A DNA stretch of 12,209 bases. Source: Conidiobolus incongruus B7586 (lineage: Eukaryota; Entomophthoromycota; Entomophthoromycetes; Entomophthorales; Conidiobolaceae). Below are positions 1 through 8,325 of this stretch, piece by piece. The first letter of the stretch is position 1, and the number at the start of each line of letters is the position of its first letter. The notes beneath the pieces were generated by a model that saw nothing but the letters and a program-made list of their open reading frames with translations, ran no database searches and was not told the DNA's origin. The translations under genes and the position numbers were made by a program. The stretch is from positions 1-12,209 of the forward strand of contig JNEM01009145.1 of assembly GCA_000697335.1 (NCBI GenBank). The letters run 5' to 3'.

Positions 1-945
1 TAAAGTTAAGAAAGAAATTATTTAAAATTTGTTAAAATCTAAAAGATTAATTTTAATTATTATTTTTTTAATTATTAATAGAGTAAAAAAATATATTTAA
101 GATATTTTTTTATTTTAGCTAAAGAATTATCTAAATACTTTAATATTAGTTTTATATGTATTTTATATATATTAAATTTTAAGTTTAAATTAATAAATAA
201 AAATATAAAATAAATACCTTATAATTTAACTAAAGCTTAAAAAACTATAATAGCTATTATTAAAAAGAACTTATTAAAATATTACTAGAAACTTAAGCTT
301 TTATAACAAATAATTACAATTAATAATCTTAAATCCCCTTATATAATCTTTCCTTAAAATATAAATTAAAGTGCTAAGTTAAATTAACCCCCTTTATAAA
401 TCCTTCTAAATAAGCATTTTTTAATAAGTGAATATTAATTATTATAATAAATTATAATAAATTATAATAGTATATGCTACTATTATTTAATTTCTAAAGA
501 AAAATCAATTAATAATAAACTTTATATTGTTTTTTTAAAAAAAACTATTTTTAATTATTATTCTTAATATAATTTAAGAAAACTTATTATTTTGTATAAT
601 AATTATAAAATATATAAATTTAAAATTGTAAAAACTTGCTAATTAAAAATAATTGGAAAAAACTATTATATCTAGTATATTCTTTAGATTATAATTATTT
701 TAAGCAATTAAAAAACTAGCTTACAAGAAAGAAAATTTCTATAAAAAAATTTTAATTAATTTGTAAAATATCAAATTTTAGTCTTTAATAAAAAAAATTA
801 TTTTTTAAGTGTTAAAAGTTTGTCAAAAATATAGCAAAAAGTTACTAATATTAAAAGAAACTATTAAGTTTATATTATATATCAAAATGTTTATTTATTT
901 TAAATTGCAAAAAATTCCCATTATTTAAAATACAAAGTAATATTA
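1..945 (+). mobile_element. Decayed Tc1/mariner (IS630-like) DNA transposon, transposase remnant
   Basis: This is a heavily decayed transposase gene read on the plus strand, with stops and frame changes throughout. Four landmarks appear in family order. Around 217-276 there is PYNLTKA, a stop, then KTIIAIIKKN, like the second helix-turn-helix of IS630/Tc1 transposases. At 598-630 there is NNYKIYKFKIV, resembling the DN-x-x-IH-x-x-K strand around the second catalytic Asp, with the expected D codon now AAT. At 678-707 there is YSLDYNYFKQ, matching the YSPDLNPIE signature near the third acidic residue. At 885-929 there is KCLFILNCKKFPLFK, resembling the C-terminal R-C-x-x-V-I-x-x-x-G end. The spacing suits a protein of about 330 residues whose start lies at or just before the window edge. 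Several differences from consensus are C-to-T or G-to-A. I could not find terminal inverted repeats. The family call is fairly likely; subfamily unknown. Confidence 0.55.
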
Positions 946-1440
946 AAATTATGTCATTATTTAATTTATATAGTAATGATTATGAAAATTAATTTTGGAT
1001 AAATAACATATCAAAAGTTTTACTTTTTTGATTAATAATATAATATAAGGATATAAATATATTTTGAAGGATCATTAATATAAATTTTAAAACAAAAAAA
1101 ATTGATTGGTTTTTTAACAAATTAAGAAATTAATATTATTTTAAATTGATATATTTTAAGAACTGATTATGAAAATATTTGAATAATTAATTTATATATG
1201 AAATAATAGATTGAAATATTCGAGTAAATTTCAAGTCGATTATTTTTGAATGAAGATATGTTAAATAAATAATAAAGATCAATAGTAATTGCATAATAAT
1301 CTCAAATATATTATATAAGTCTATTGATGGAATAAGTCAATACATAAGTGTTGAAAACCAATATATATTAATTTTTAAATGCATTTAATTGGCAAAATTA
1401 TTTCATTAAATGTTAAATATATAAATAATTATATTATTTC
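946..1440. other. AT-rich intergenic stretch, no gene seen
   Basis: I see no reading frame, tRNA-like cloverleaf or ordered repeat here. The base composition resembles the transposon remnant to the left, so part of it may be the non-coding end of that element or flanking decayed DNA. No inverted repeat pairing with the left edge of the window was visible. Confidence 0.5.
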
Positions 1441-1700
1441 GTGGTATGAATCAGAACCTTGTACAGGGAATTAGAAGCTGGCAGAGTAATCGTTGGTGAC
1501 CATAATTAGGACTCTTACTTCAGAACAATTATAGAGGCGCAGACATTGCTGGGTAGGATGGAAATGTAAAAATCAATTACGAATGTTAATCTGGATGAAT
1601 AAGCTAATATCAAAGCCAAAGATATGTACCAATAATAAATATTAACTGAGAATTAACATGTAGAATTATGAATTAAACCTATAGAAATTCAATTGATATT
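1441..1700. pseudogene. Unidentified GC-richer, gene-like remnant
   Basis: Bases 1441-1560 are about 42-45% G+C by direct count, against roughly 10-25% in the neighbouring DNA, which in this window is a mark of former coding sequence. On the plus strand, one frame (from 1447) reads gene-like phrases such as MNQNLVQGIRSWQ and GADIAG, interrupted by several stops. Another frame carries RELEAGRVIVGDHN and DSYFRTIIEAQTLLGR. On the minus strand, one frame reads SKSPNYGHQRLLCQLL with two nearby stops. None of these matched a family I can name, and the coding strand is undecided. It is probably a decayed host gene or the core of an unknown repeat. No intact start-to-stop frame exists. Confidence 0.35.
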
Positions 1701-2050
1701 CCATGAGTCTCCAGACTGATCTTGGAATAATAAAAAATAATGAATTAAGGTGAGAGCAGACTGTTAAGTTTGGAATTTTCTTCTGAAATAATATGTCAAT
1801 ATAATTAATTAAAATCTTATGATTATAACTATTATTCAAAAAATATAACTTTATTTAATGTGAACTCAAAAGATTTATTGTATATCTGGATATTTTATAG
1901 TTGAATATGTTGATGTATTTAGCAGAATTAATATAATCTTGCTATCCAAATATGAATATTATTTATTTGCATATTAATAGTTAAGGGCCTGTTATCAATA
2001 GTTTTTGAAAATAGATGAAGTAAAACATTTGATATTAAAATGCTTCAATA
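1701..2050. other. Intergenic, no gene seen
   Basis: This stretch lies between the gene-like remnant at 1441-1700 and the 3' end of ML gene A. It holds no frame that I can support and no clear repeat. Composition is AT-rich but less extreme than in the 5450-6940 block. Confidence 0.4.
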
Positions 2051-2055
2051 TAATA

Positions 2056-2061
2056 TTTATT
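2056..2061 (-). terminator. AATAAA-type polyadenylation signal of ML gene A
   Basis: The plus strand reads TTTATT, which is AATAAA on the coding strand, about 28 bases after the TAA stop. A second overlapping copy sits at 2061-2066. In such AT-rich DNA the hexamer is common by chance, so only its position supports it. Confidence 0.35.
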
Positions 2062-2088
2062 TTATTAATGAATTGGGTGTAAAATATT

Positions 2089-2571
2089 TTAACGAACGCG
2101 GATCTTTAGATTGAGGTTAGAGATAACCTTCTTGCTGTTAGTGGTGGCAAGCATATCAATGTTGTATCTACCAGCGGGGATTCTAGAATCAACCTTGACA
2201 GAACCGTCAAAGGAAATGTCACCTTTTTCCAAAGGACATTTCTTACCAGCCATAGGAGCACTTTCACAGAGGTCATAATCACGTCTGATAGTGAAGATAC
2301 CACGAGAAGCTTCAACATGGATATTTCCGCCAGTAACTTTTTCCTTCAAATAGCCTTGAGCCTTGATAGTGACGTTTTGCCCAGCAACGGGAGAGTCTGG
2401 AGAGAAAGAGATAGATTTGATGGTCAAGAGATCAGATGAGGAACCACAGTTGAAGATGATATCCTTGTAGATGGGTTTGCATCCAGCACGGACTTCGGCA
2501 TCGAAGTCAACATCATTGGTAAAAGCGGAAGCAGTTAAAGCAAAGAGAGCGGCAATGGTTTGGAATTGCAT
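2089..2571 (-). CDS. Secreted ML-domain lipid-binding protein (NPC2 / PG-PI transfer protein-like), copy A
   Basis: The product is a 160-residue protein of the ML (MD-2-related lipid recognition) family, closest in layout to fungal phosphatidylglycerol/phosphatidylinositol transfer proteins. These are small secreted or vacuolar beta-sandwich proteins that bind a lipid or sterol in an internal pocket. Residues 1-16 form a signal peptide with a likely A-S-A cleavage site. The ML core runs from about residue 40 to 160 and includes LLTIKSISFSPDSPV, GQNVTIKAQG, the DLCE...KCPLEKGD segment and IPAGRYNID. An N-glycosylation sequon lies at N66-V-T. Cysteines are at 31, 42, 102 and 112. The usual cysteine near the C-terminus (family I-T-C) is replaced in ISNLNLKI. 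I chose the ATG at 2571 over an in-frame ATG 27 bases upstream because it gives a proper signal peptide and matches copy B exactly in length. No intron is needed. The bound lipid is unknown. Confidence 0.88.
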   Translation of the reverse strand: MQFQTIAALFALTASAFTNDVDFDAEVRAGCKPIYKDIIFNCGSSSDLLTIKSISFSPDSPVAGQNVTIKAQGYLKEKVTGGNIHVEASRGIFTIRRDYDLCESAPMAGKKCPLEKGDISFDGSVKVDSRIPAGRYNIDMLATTNSKKVISNLNLKIRVR

Positions 2572-2712
2572 GTTGATAATCATTAAAATATTATTCAATT
2601 AAAGATTGATGTCTTTTGCTGCAGAATTTAAGTTCATATTTAAACTAAATTAAATCTCTCATAAAATGCTTAATTCCGGATTTGTTTCTTATTAGCTTAT
2701 CACGTTTTATTT
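2572..2712 (-). promoter_or_regulatory. Upstream region of ML gene A, with motifs shared with copy B
   Basis: Two motifs recur upstream of both ML genes at nearly the same distance. CTCTCATAAA (plus-strand reading) at 2656-2665 lies 85 bases from the start codon, against 87 in copy B. A 17-base motif at 2696-2712 differs by one base from 7711-7727 and lies 125 bases upstream, against 130 in copy B. On the coding strand the second motif contains AAACGTGATAAG, which includes a GATA-type core in this copy only. The sequence between the motifs is much more diverged, so they look like retained regulatory sites. The binding factor is unknown. Confidence 0.5.
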
Positions 2713-2879
2713 CATTCGCTATAACTGTTTTTGATGTATATTGGAAACTTAAATCTGGATTTTATAATCTAATGATTATCAATTAACTCTATTAAAACAC
2801 AATATAATTGATTAATATAACACTATTATTAAATGTGAATTAAAAAATAAAATTATTTTTCCAAAAAAATTTAGCTCAT

Positions 2880-4070
2880 TATTGGTATGATTAAATATTT
2901 TACAGAATCGATACTTACATTTTATAAAATCAATTGTTATTAAATTCTAGTAATTCTATAATTACATCCTCTAAGTCTGATATTTTCTACCATTAATTTT
3001 ATAAATATTCGAGAATTTTTTGAAATCCAATCAAAATCATTCAAATATCAATGTGATTAAATTTTTCGATATTAATAGATTTGAATATTCATCAAACACC
3101 AAAGCTTGAATATGAATATAACGAATATATTATCAATTGTTGAAATATGGTGACTCTTTTAGGCCAAATAGTTTATATTCATTGACTATAGAAAGATATT
3201 TAAACTAATAAACTATATTGTATTGATTTATAATATCAAAAATCATTATATAAATTTTCATTTGAAATTTCTAAAAACATTACTTTATTGATCCTGAATA
3301 TGCATCAATATTTCAATTAATGATAAGTGAATTTTACAAAATTATAGCTAGTAATGATTTTTCAAGCTAATCATTATTTGCAGCAGTTATACTAAATTTA
3401 CCAAAATAATGTATTCAATAGCTATAGCGTGGACATGGTGTCCAATTAATATAGTGAACTGGAATATGAATATAATTTCAATTTACCCGGCAATCCAGAA
3501 TCTTAAAGTATATTCACTTATTTAATAATGAAACTTTGAATGTATCAATAACTTTGGGAAGTTTCTTTGATGAGGTTCATACATATCTCCTCATATTATT
3601 CCTAAGTTTGACATTAGTTTATTCATATTTTGAAAATATATATTGAGTCTTAGCTTATTAAATATATTGTAACTCTCTGACTGCAAAAAAGCAGTGTTTA
3701 TCCTTTGCCTTTTTTGATAGTATTTACTACATATCAATTCTTGTGTTAAATGATAACAATCCAAAAAAAAATTGAATCTGATCGTCTTAGGATTATTTCT
3801 TTATTTGTTGAAATTTTGAATGCCAAAATAATCATTAGGATTTTAGATACTTTTGAGGTATGGTTATTGAAGAATTCTTAAGAAATTTACTTTCCTAATA
3901 TAAAAATGAATAAAATCCTAACTAATATATCAATTTTATCCCAAGTTTGTTTAAAATACACTTGATAATTATTCATTTATATTTTGTATAAAACTTAATA
4001 AGATTCTAAAAATGATTTAATGATTACATTGGGTAAATGTACAAATTCGTTCATTGAATAAAATAGGTGA
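2880..4070 (+). pseudogene. Decayed seven-transmembrane, class A GPCR-like gene
   Basis: The plus strand holds receptor-like pieces in the order expected for a rhodopsin-like G-protein-coupled receptor, spread over all three frames and broken by stops. Hydrophobic segments suiting TM1 and TM2 occur at about 2881-3005. At 3147-3178 there is MVTLLGQIVYI, followed in another frame by SLTIERYL at 3179-3202, like the end of TM3 with its (D/E)RY motif (ERY at 3191-3199). At 3699-3734 there is YPLPFLIVFTTY, resembling TM5, followed by a basic stretch (IQKKIESDRLRII) suiting the third intracellular loop. Around 3948-3992 there is a TM7-like segment ending LFIYILYKT, then DSKNDLMITLGKC. The TM3 to TM7 spacing of about 260 codons suits the family. 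The gene is clearly dead. The family call rests on motif order by eye and could be another multipass protein. Confidence 0.45.
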
Positions 4071-4379
4071 TAAGAACATTTTAAATTTAAGCCAATTTCT
4101 AATATAAATTTATCTATTTAAAGTAACTATCAGGTAGTCAAAATAAACTTTACACTTTCAGGTAGTTTTTTTCTTTATTATACGTACGTAATCTCTTTTT
4201 TTGATTTATGCCAAAAGGTTGGATGATTTCTTGTTTTATCCTATATATCCTGATAGTATCTATTTAAAAAATCATTTGAAAATATCATAATTTTTAAACT
4301 AAGAAATATTGGAGCATAAAATATATAAGTTGGATTTATACTATATTTAAAATTTTTTACTAGTGAAAAATTGTAAGGA
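4071..4379. other. Intergenic, no gene seen
   Basis: AT-rich DNA between two decayed receptor-like regions. CAGGTAGT occurs twice about 30 bases apart (4131-4138 and 4160-4167), but I see no larger tandem unit. No open frame of note. Confidence 0.35.
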
Positions 4380-4900
4380 TTTATTTGAATGGGTTAATTT
4401 GGTGACTAACTTAGAATTTAAAATTTAATATGTATAAACAGATTAAATGCTATCATTTAATTATTTTGCTATAAACAATTTTTGATATTTCTTAAGAAAT
4501 TATATTATCAACCAAAATATGACACAGAATAATTCAAATTGTCGATTTTATTAAGAATTTAATCACATTTCATCAGCGAATCATTTTTCTCAATACAAAT
4601 AGAAATTCATGAACGCGATTAAATATATTGGCAGAAATTAGAGTACTATATTCTTTAATTTTTATCTCTGTTGTACACTATGATTCAATTTTAAACATAA
4701 TTAGCAAAAAAATATGATGTTTCAAATATATATTAATGTATAAAGAAATATTATGAAGCAACTTTATTAAATGTGATTGCCTATAAATTGGATTTAGATA
4801 AACATTTTATGACATTGTGAACATCAGTTTAGATAAATTTTAGCTTGTTATTTTCATACAAATATATCATTTAGTCTCAATTGGCTAATAAACAAATATA
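4380..4900 (+). pseudogene. Coding-like remnant, possibly a second decayed receptor-like gene
   Basis: The plus strand has scattered readable pieces with stops between them: SHFISESFFSIQIEIHERD around 4563-4619, then KLEYYIL and FLSLLYTMIQF around 4636-4690, then LAKKYDVSNIY. The order ISES ... LLYT-x-I ... KKY resembles ISDS ... LFYTSI ... KRY in the stretch near 7988-8100. Both places also share the 10-mer TCATCAGCGA (4570-4579 and 7988-7997), in the same frame relative to that text. The spacing between the pieces differs by 11 codons. They may be dead copies of one family, perhaps around TM5 of a receptor. This is weak evidence, and only common descent of the two stretches is suggested. 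Confidence 0.22.
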
Positions 4901-4935
4901 ACATTGTATAAAGTGATATTATTAGAACCTTTTAA

Positions 4936-4956
4936 ATATATATATATATATATATT
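4936..4956. repeat. (TA)n microsatellite
   Basis: An uninterrupted AT dinucleotide tract of about ten units, flanked on both sides by TTTAAA-type sequence so that the whole is a near-perfect palindrome. Confidence 0.9.
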
Positions 4957-5159
4957 TAAATTATGATTATAAAAAGACTAGATAATTTATGCTAGTTTCT
5001 TTGTTTCTAATGTTAATTTGAAATATATTATAAAAGATAAAATTATTTTTTTATAATAGTAATTCATTCTAATTTACAAAATAAATTGGCTAATGTTTGA
5101 AGTATATAGATACTTAAGTATTTCAATGATTTTTGTTAACATTCAATATGCTATTTAGA

Positions 5160-5450
5160 ATTAAATTGAATTACCGGCAATATGTATTTTATACCTTTCC
5201 TGGGATTTCCATTGGTACTGAGTACATTAATTAATATTTAATAAAGACTTGGATAAATTATCATTCTTTATGTAAATACTAGTACATTATTTTATAATAT
5301 TATTTAGTATAATTATAGCCTTAAAGGTAATATTACCATCCCTAGTGAAATATAGGCAATTTCAGACATGTTATTGCCTTCAAAATATCAGAATAAATTG
5401 GAATCTTATTTATAAAACTTAGGTATAAGGATAAAAATGGAAAAATTAAT
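5160..5450 (+). pseudogene. Coding-like scraps, identity uncertain
   Basis: Two readable plus-strand pieces stand out in otherwise AT-rich DNA. At about 5173-5229 there is a hydrophobic stretch, ITGNMYFIPFLGFPLVLST. At about 5365-5445 there is SDMLLPSKYQNKLESYL, a stop, then NLGIRIKM. The second resembles the helix-and-strand ending of a carboxypeptidase (M14) propeptide, in which a conserved L-x-x-x-G-I precedes a beta strand. It is too short to be sure. There is no intact frame here and nothing downstream resembles an M14 catalytic domain. Confidence 0.15.
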
Positions 5451-6940
5451 ATAGTATAAATTTTGGGTAAATTTATTTTTTTTAATTTCCTATGTTATAT
5501 AATTTTTATATTAAGAAAAAAAATAATAAACCAAATAATATTTCTTTTAAAAATTGTATTATCAATTTAAGTTAATAATTTTAATACATCAAGGAATTCG
5601 TATATATATAATTATTTAGGATATTAAATAAATATTTATTATTAGTATTCTGATTAAAAGTCTTAAAATAACAAAAATATAAAACTCTGTTTTAATATTG
5701 TTAGTTATATTATATAAAATATTTGTGTTATTATTAATTTATATTTTTCAGTTTATTTTAAAAAATTAATTTAAAATTTATAATAATGATATAAAATGTA
5801 AAAATATATTAATTAAAGAATGTCTATAAATTAATTTCTTTTATTTCAGAATATTTCTTAATTTTAAAAATTAATAATTGAATAAAATACCATAAAAAAA
5901 CAGTAATAAATAAAATGAGGAGGAAAAATTCAGATCTTTTGTGACTTTAATTTAAATTATTATTTTTAAAATAGTAAAAATATTAAAAGTATTTAAAATG
6001 TATATTTTATTAAAATTATAAATAATGATATATTAAAATTTAAAAATTAATAATTTATTACTGAATACAGATCTTTTTAATTATTAAAACAATTGAGTAT
6101 TAAAAATATTTAAAATTTCAAAAATATAAAATTCCTCTTTTAAAATAAATATCAAAATAATATAAAATATAAATAACTTTATTATATAAATCTAGTTTTA
6201 AACTAGTATTTATTTAGTTAATTTATATATATATATAACCAAAATAAAATTTAAATTTAATTTATAATTTAAAACATTATTATCAGATAATATTATTTAA
6301 TTTAATTTAATAATTATTATAATCTAATATTAAATAATAAATTTAAATAAAAATTTATATTTATTAATAAATAAATATATAGTTTTATTATATTTTAACT
6401 CAAAAAATATAATGGCCATAATAAGTTTTACATTTTAATAAATATAAATAATTGAAAATAATAAAGTTGAAAAATGATTAATATTTATAAAATTTCATTA
6501 ATTATTATAATAGAAAGCTGGTTTATTAAAATACTTAGTTATAAGTCATTATTTAAAATTATTGTATAATTCTCAAAATTTTTAATTTAAGATTCTATAT
6601 ATTAAATATTTAAAATGATTTGATATTTAAATATATAATTTATGTATAATTAATCAAAAGAGAAGGTAATGGTTTATTATTATATTAATTAAATTTTATC
6701 AATATATTTAAAATTTTTAATATATTAACACAATCAAGATTTTAATTAAATTTCTATCAATATTAGGCTTGAGGCTAATTGTTTTTAATTTTAATATATT
6801 TTTATTAAAAAATTAAGATTTGGAAAATTAAATATATTTGATATTAATTATAAGCATAGGATTTACATCAAAGATATTTTAAGTATAAATTATTACCAAA
6901 CAGATAATCAAGGGACGGACAAAAATTAAACACTATTTAA
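5451..6940. other. Extremely AT-rich block, no gene
   Basis: Some 60-base lines here contain only three G or C bases (for example 6241-6300). I see no frame, RNA gene or ordered repeat. CAGATCTTTT occurs twice (around 5931 and 6068), followed in both cases by AT-rich runs with AATTATT and TATTTAAAAT words. That may mean the block is old duplicated or transposon DNA mutated beyond recognition. A short (TA)n tract lies near 6225-6237. Confidence 0.6.
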
Positions 6941-7031
6941 TATTCAATATAATAATATTACTATCTGAGGACTTAGTGGTAAAGTTCAAGTAAATTAATA
7001 TTTCATAATATAAATCTAAAGTTTTGATAAA

Positions 7032-7037
7032 TTTATT
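7032..7037 (-). terminator. AATAAA-type polyadenylation signal of ML gene B
   Basis: The plus strand reads TTTATT (AATAAA on the coding strand), about 62 bases after the stop codon of ML gene B. Chance occurrence is likely in this composition, so only the position supports it. Confidence 0.3.
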
Positions 7038-7098
7038 TTTTGATTATTACATCCAAAAAAATAAATAATAATATCAAAATAGATTAATTTAAGAGGTT

Positions 7099-7581
7099 TT
7101 AACGAATACGGATCTTGAGGTTGAGATTAGAGATGACTTTGTTGTTGTCAGAAGTGGTAAGTACATCAACGTTGTATTTACCAGGGAGGATATCATTATC
7201 CACTTCGAAAGAACCATCAAAGGAGATATCACCTTGTTCGAAGGGACATTCCTTACCAGCCTTAGGAGCACTTTCACAGAGATCATAATCACGTTTGGCA
7301 GTGAAGATACCACGAGAAGCTTCAACATGGATGTTTCCACCAGTGACTCTCTCTTTTAAGTAACCTTGAGCCTTGATAGTGACGTTTTGGCCACGAATTG
7401 GGGAATCGGGAGAGATAGAAAGAGATTTAATGGTCAAGAGATCAGAAGAAGCACCACAGTTGTAGACGATATCCTTATAGATGGGTTTGCATCCAGCACG
7501 GACTTGAGCATCGAAGTTAATAACATTGGCAGAAGTGGAAGCAGCTAAAGCAAAGAGAGTGGCAATGGTTTGGAATTGCAT
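7099..7581 (-). CDS. Secreted ML-domain lipid-binding protein (NPC2 / PG-PI transfer protein-like), copy B
   Basis: This is a 160-residue paralogue of the protein encoded at 2089-2571, identical at 122 of 160 positions with no gaps. The N-terminus MQFQTIATLFALAAS is a signal peptide, probably cut after S-T-S-A at residue 18. The ML core follows, with LLTIKSLSISPDSPI, GQNVTIKAQG, DLCE and ECPFEQGD, and ILPGKYNVD. Cysteines 31, 42, 102 and 112 and the sequon at N66 are all kept, as is the absence of the C-terminal family cysteine. Differences cluster in the signal peptide and in residues 107-147, while residues 27-110 and the C-terminal NLNLKIR are nearly constant. Both copies therefore look functional and under constraint. 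They lie in the same orientation about 5 kb apart, consistent with an old tandem or segmental duplication. The ligand is unknown. No intron is needed. Confidence 0.88.
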   Translation of the reverse strand: MQFQTIATLFALAASTSANVINFDAQVRAGCKPIYKDIVYNCGASSDLLTIKSLSISPDSPIRGQNVTIKAQGYLKERVTGGNIHVEASRGIFTAKRDYDLCESAPKAGKECPFEQGDISFDGSFEVDNDILPGKYNVDVLTTSDNNKVISNLNLKIRIR

Positions 7582-7727
7582 ATTGATAATTAATATGATG
7601 TAATATTTAATCGAAAATTGATATCTATTTCTATGGAGTTCATGCTGATATTTATGCTAACTAAAAACTCTCATAAAGATAGATGTTTCTGTGAATTGAG
7701 TATATTGTAACTCATCACGTTTTATTT
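7582..7727 (-). promoter_or_regulatory. Upstream region of ML gene B, with motifs shared with copy A
   Basis: CTCTCATAAA at 7668-7677 and the 17-base motif at 7711-7727 lie 87 and 130 bases upstream of the start codon, against 85 and 125 in copy A. The 17-base motif matches copy A at 16 of 17 positions, and the core TCACGTTTTATTT is identical. Patches such as GTTCAT and CTAA are also shared nearer the gene, showing that the duplication included the proximal promoter. The two genes are probably under similar control. Confidence 0.5.
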
Positions 7728-7879
7728 TAACCTTCAAATTTTTTATTCTTAATTTTTTTTACCTTAGGGACAAAATATTAAAAATTATTTAACAATGATC
7801 CTTGACTAACTTTAGCTCAAATTGAAAACCATATTAGATAAAATATATACAAATAACCGTTGATAAACTTTAGAATTGT

Positions 7880-8325
7880 TGCCTTTAATCTATTAATGGT
7901 TTGCTCTTAAAATACATTTTGCTGAGTTTTCATAAATTTTGCATATCAATACTCAAAATCGTATATTTCTAATTTCCTAATTTGGTATCATCAGCGACTC
8001 AAATATATTCCAATCAATTTGAAATTGAATAAAATGTGGTTACATCGATTTATTATTTTATACAAGTATTAATATATTTAAATTACTTAAAAGATATTTA
8101 TAATAGAAAATATAATGTAAATAGTGTTTGAACTAGTATGCTTGATAAAATATATAATTTCTTAAGTCATACTATAAAAATGACTATATTGAGAAGAGAT
8201 ACTATATTAATGGCTCAGTGTTTTAAATATTATCTTTTACAGATATTATTCCATTTTTATGGAAATTTTTATTCAAATACGTATTTATCAATTAATAAAC
8301 CGATAGTTAATTTGCCTTGTTGAAA
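7880..8325 (+). pseudogene. Decayed coding stretch, possibly receptor-like
   Basis: Plus-strand readable pieces run across this stretch with stops between them: ISDSNIFQSI near 7990-8019, then CGYIDLLFYTSINIFKLL ending in KRYL near 8037-8100, then an open frame of 61 codons from 8138 to 8323. The open frame includes MTILRRDTILMAQC followed by the hydrophobic KYYLLQILFHFYG. A basic segment leading into a hydrophobic helix with aromatic residues would suit a third intracellular loop and TM6 of a seven-transmembrane receptor. Like the 2880-4070 remnant, it lies just upstream of an ML gene on the opposite strand. The short open frame alone is not a believable gene. The family is uncertain. Confidence 0.28.

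Noticed and set aside
1-540. A retrotransposon polymerase reading of the left edge
   Set aside because: No reverse transcriptase or integrase signature was found, while helix-turn-helix and DDE landmarks of a Tc1/mariner transposase fit in order.
2572-2598. An upstream in-frame start that would lengthen ML protein A to 169 residues
   Set aside because: The extra nine residues precede an otherwise normal signal peptide, and copy B has no such extension; the internal Met gives the same 160-residue length in both.
1800-4800. Recurrent short words such as TTATTAAATGTGA near 1850, 2826 and 4762 as copies of one repeat
   Set aside because: The shared text is short and AT-rich and I could not extend it on either side, so chance is a sufficient explanation.
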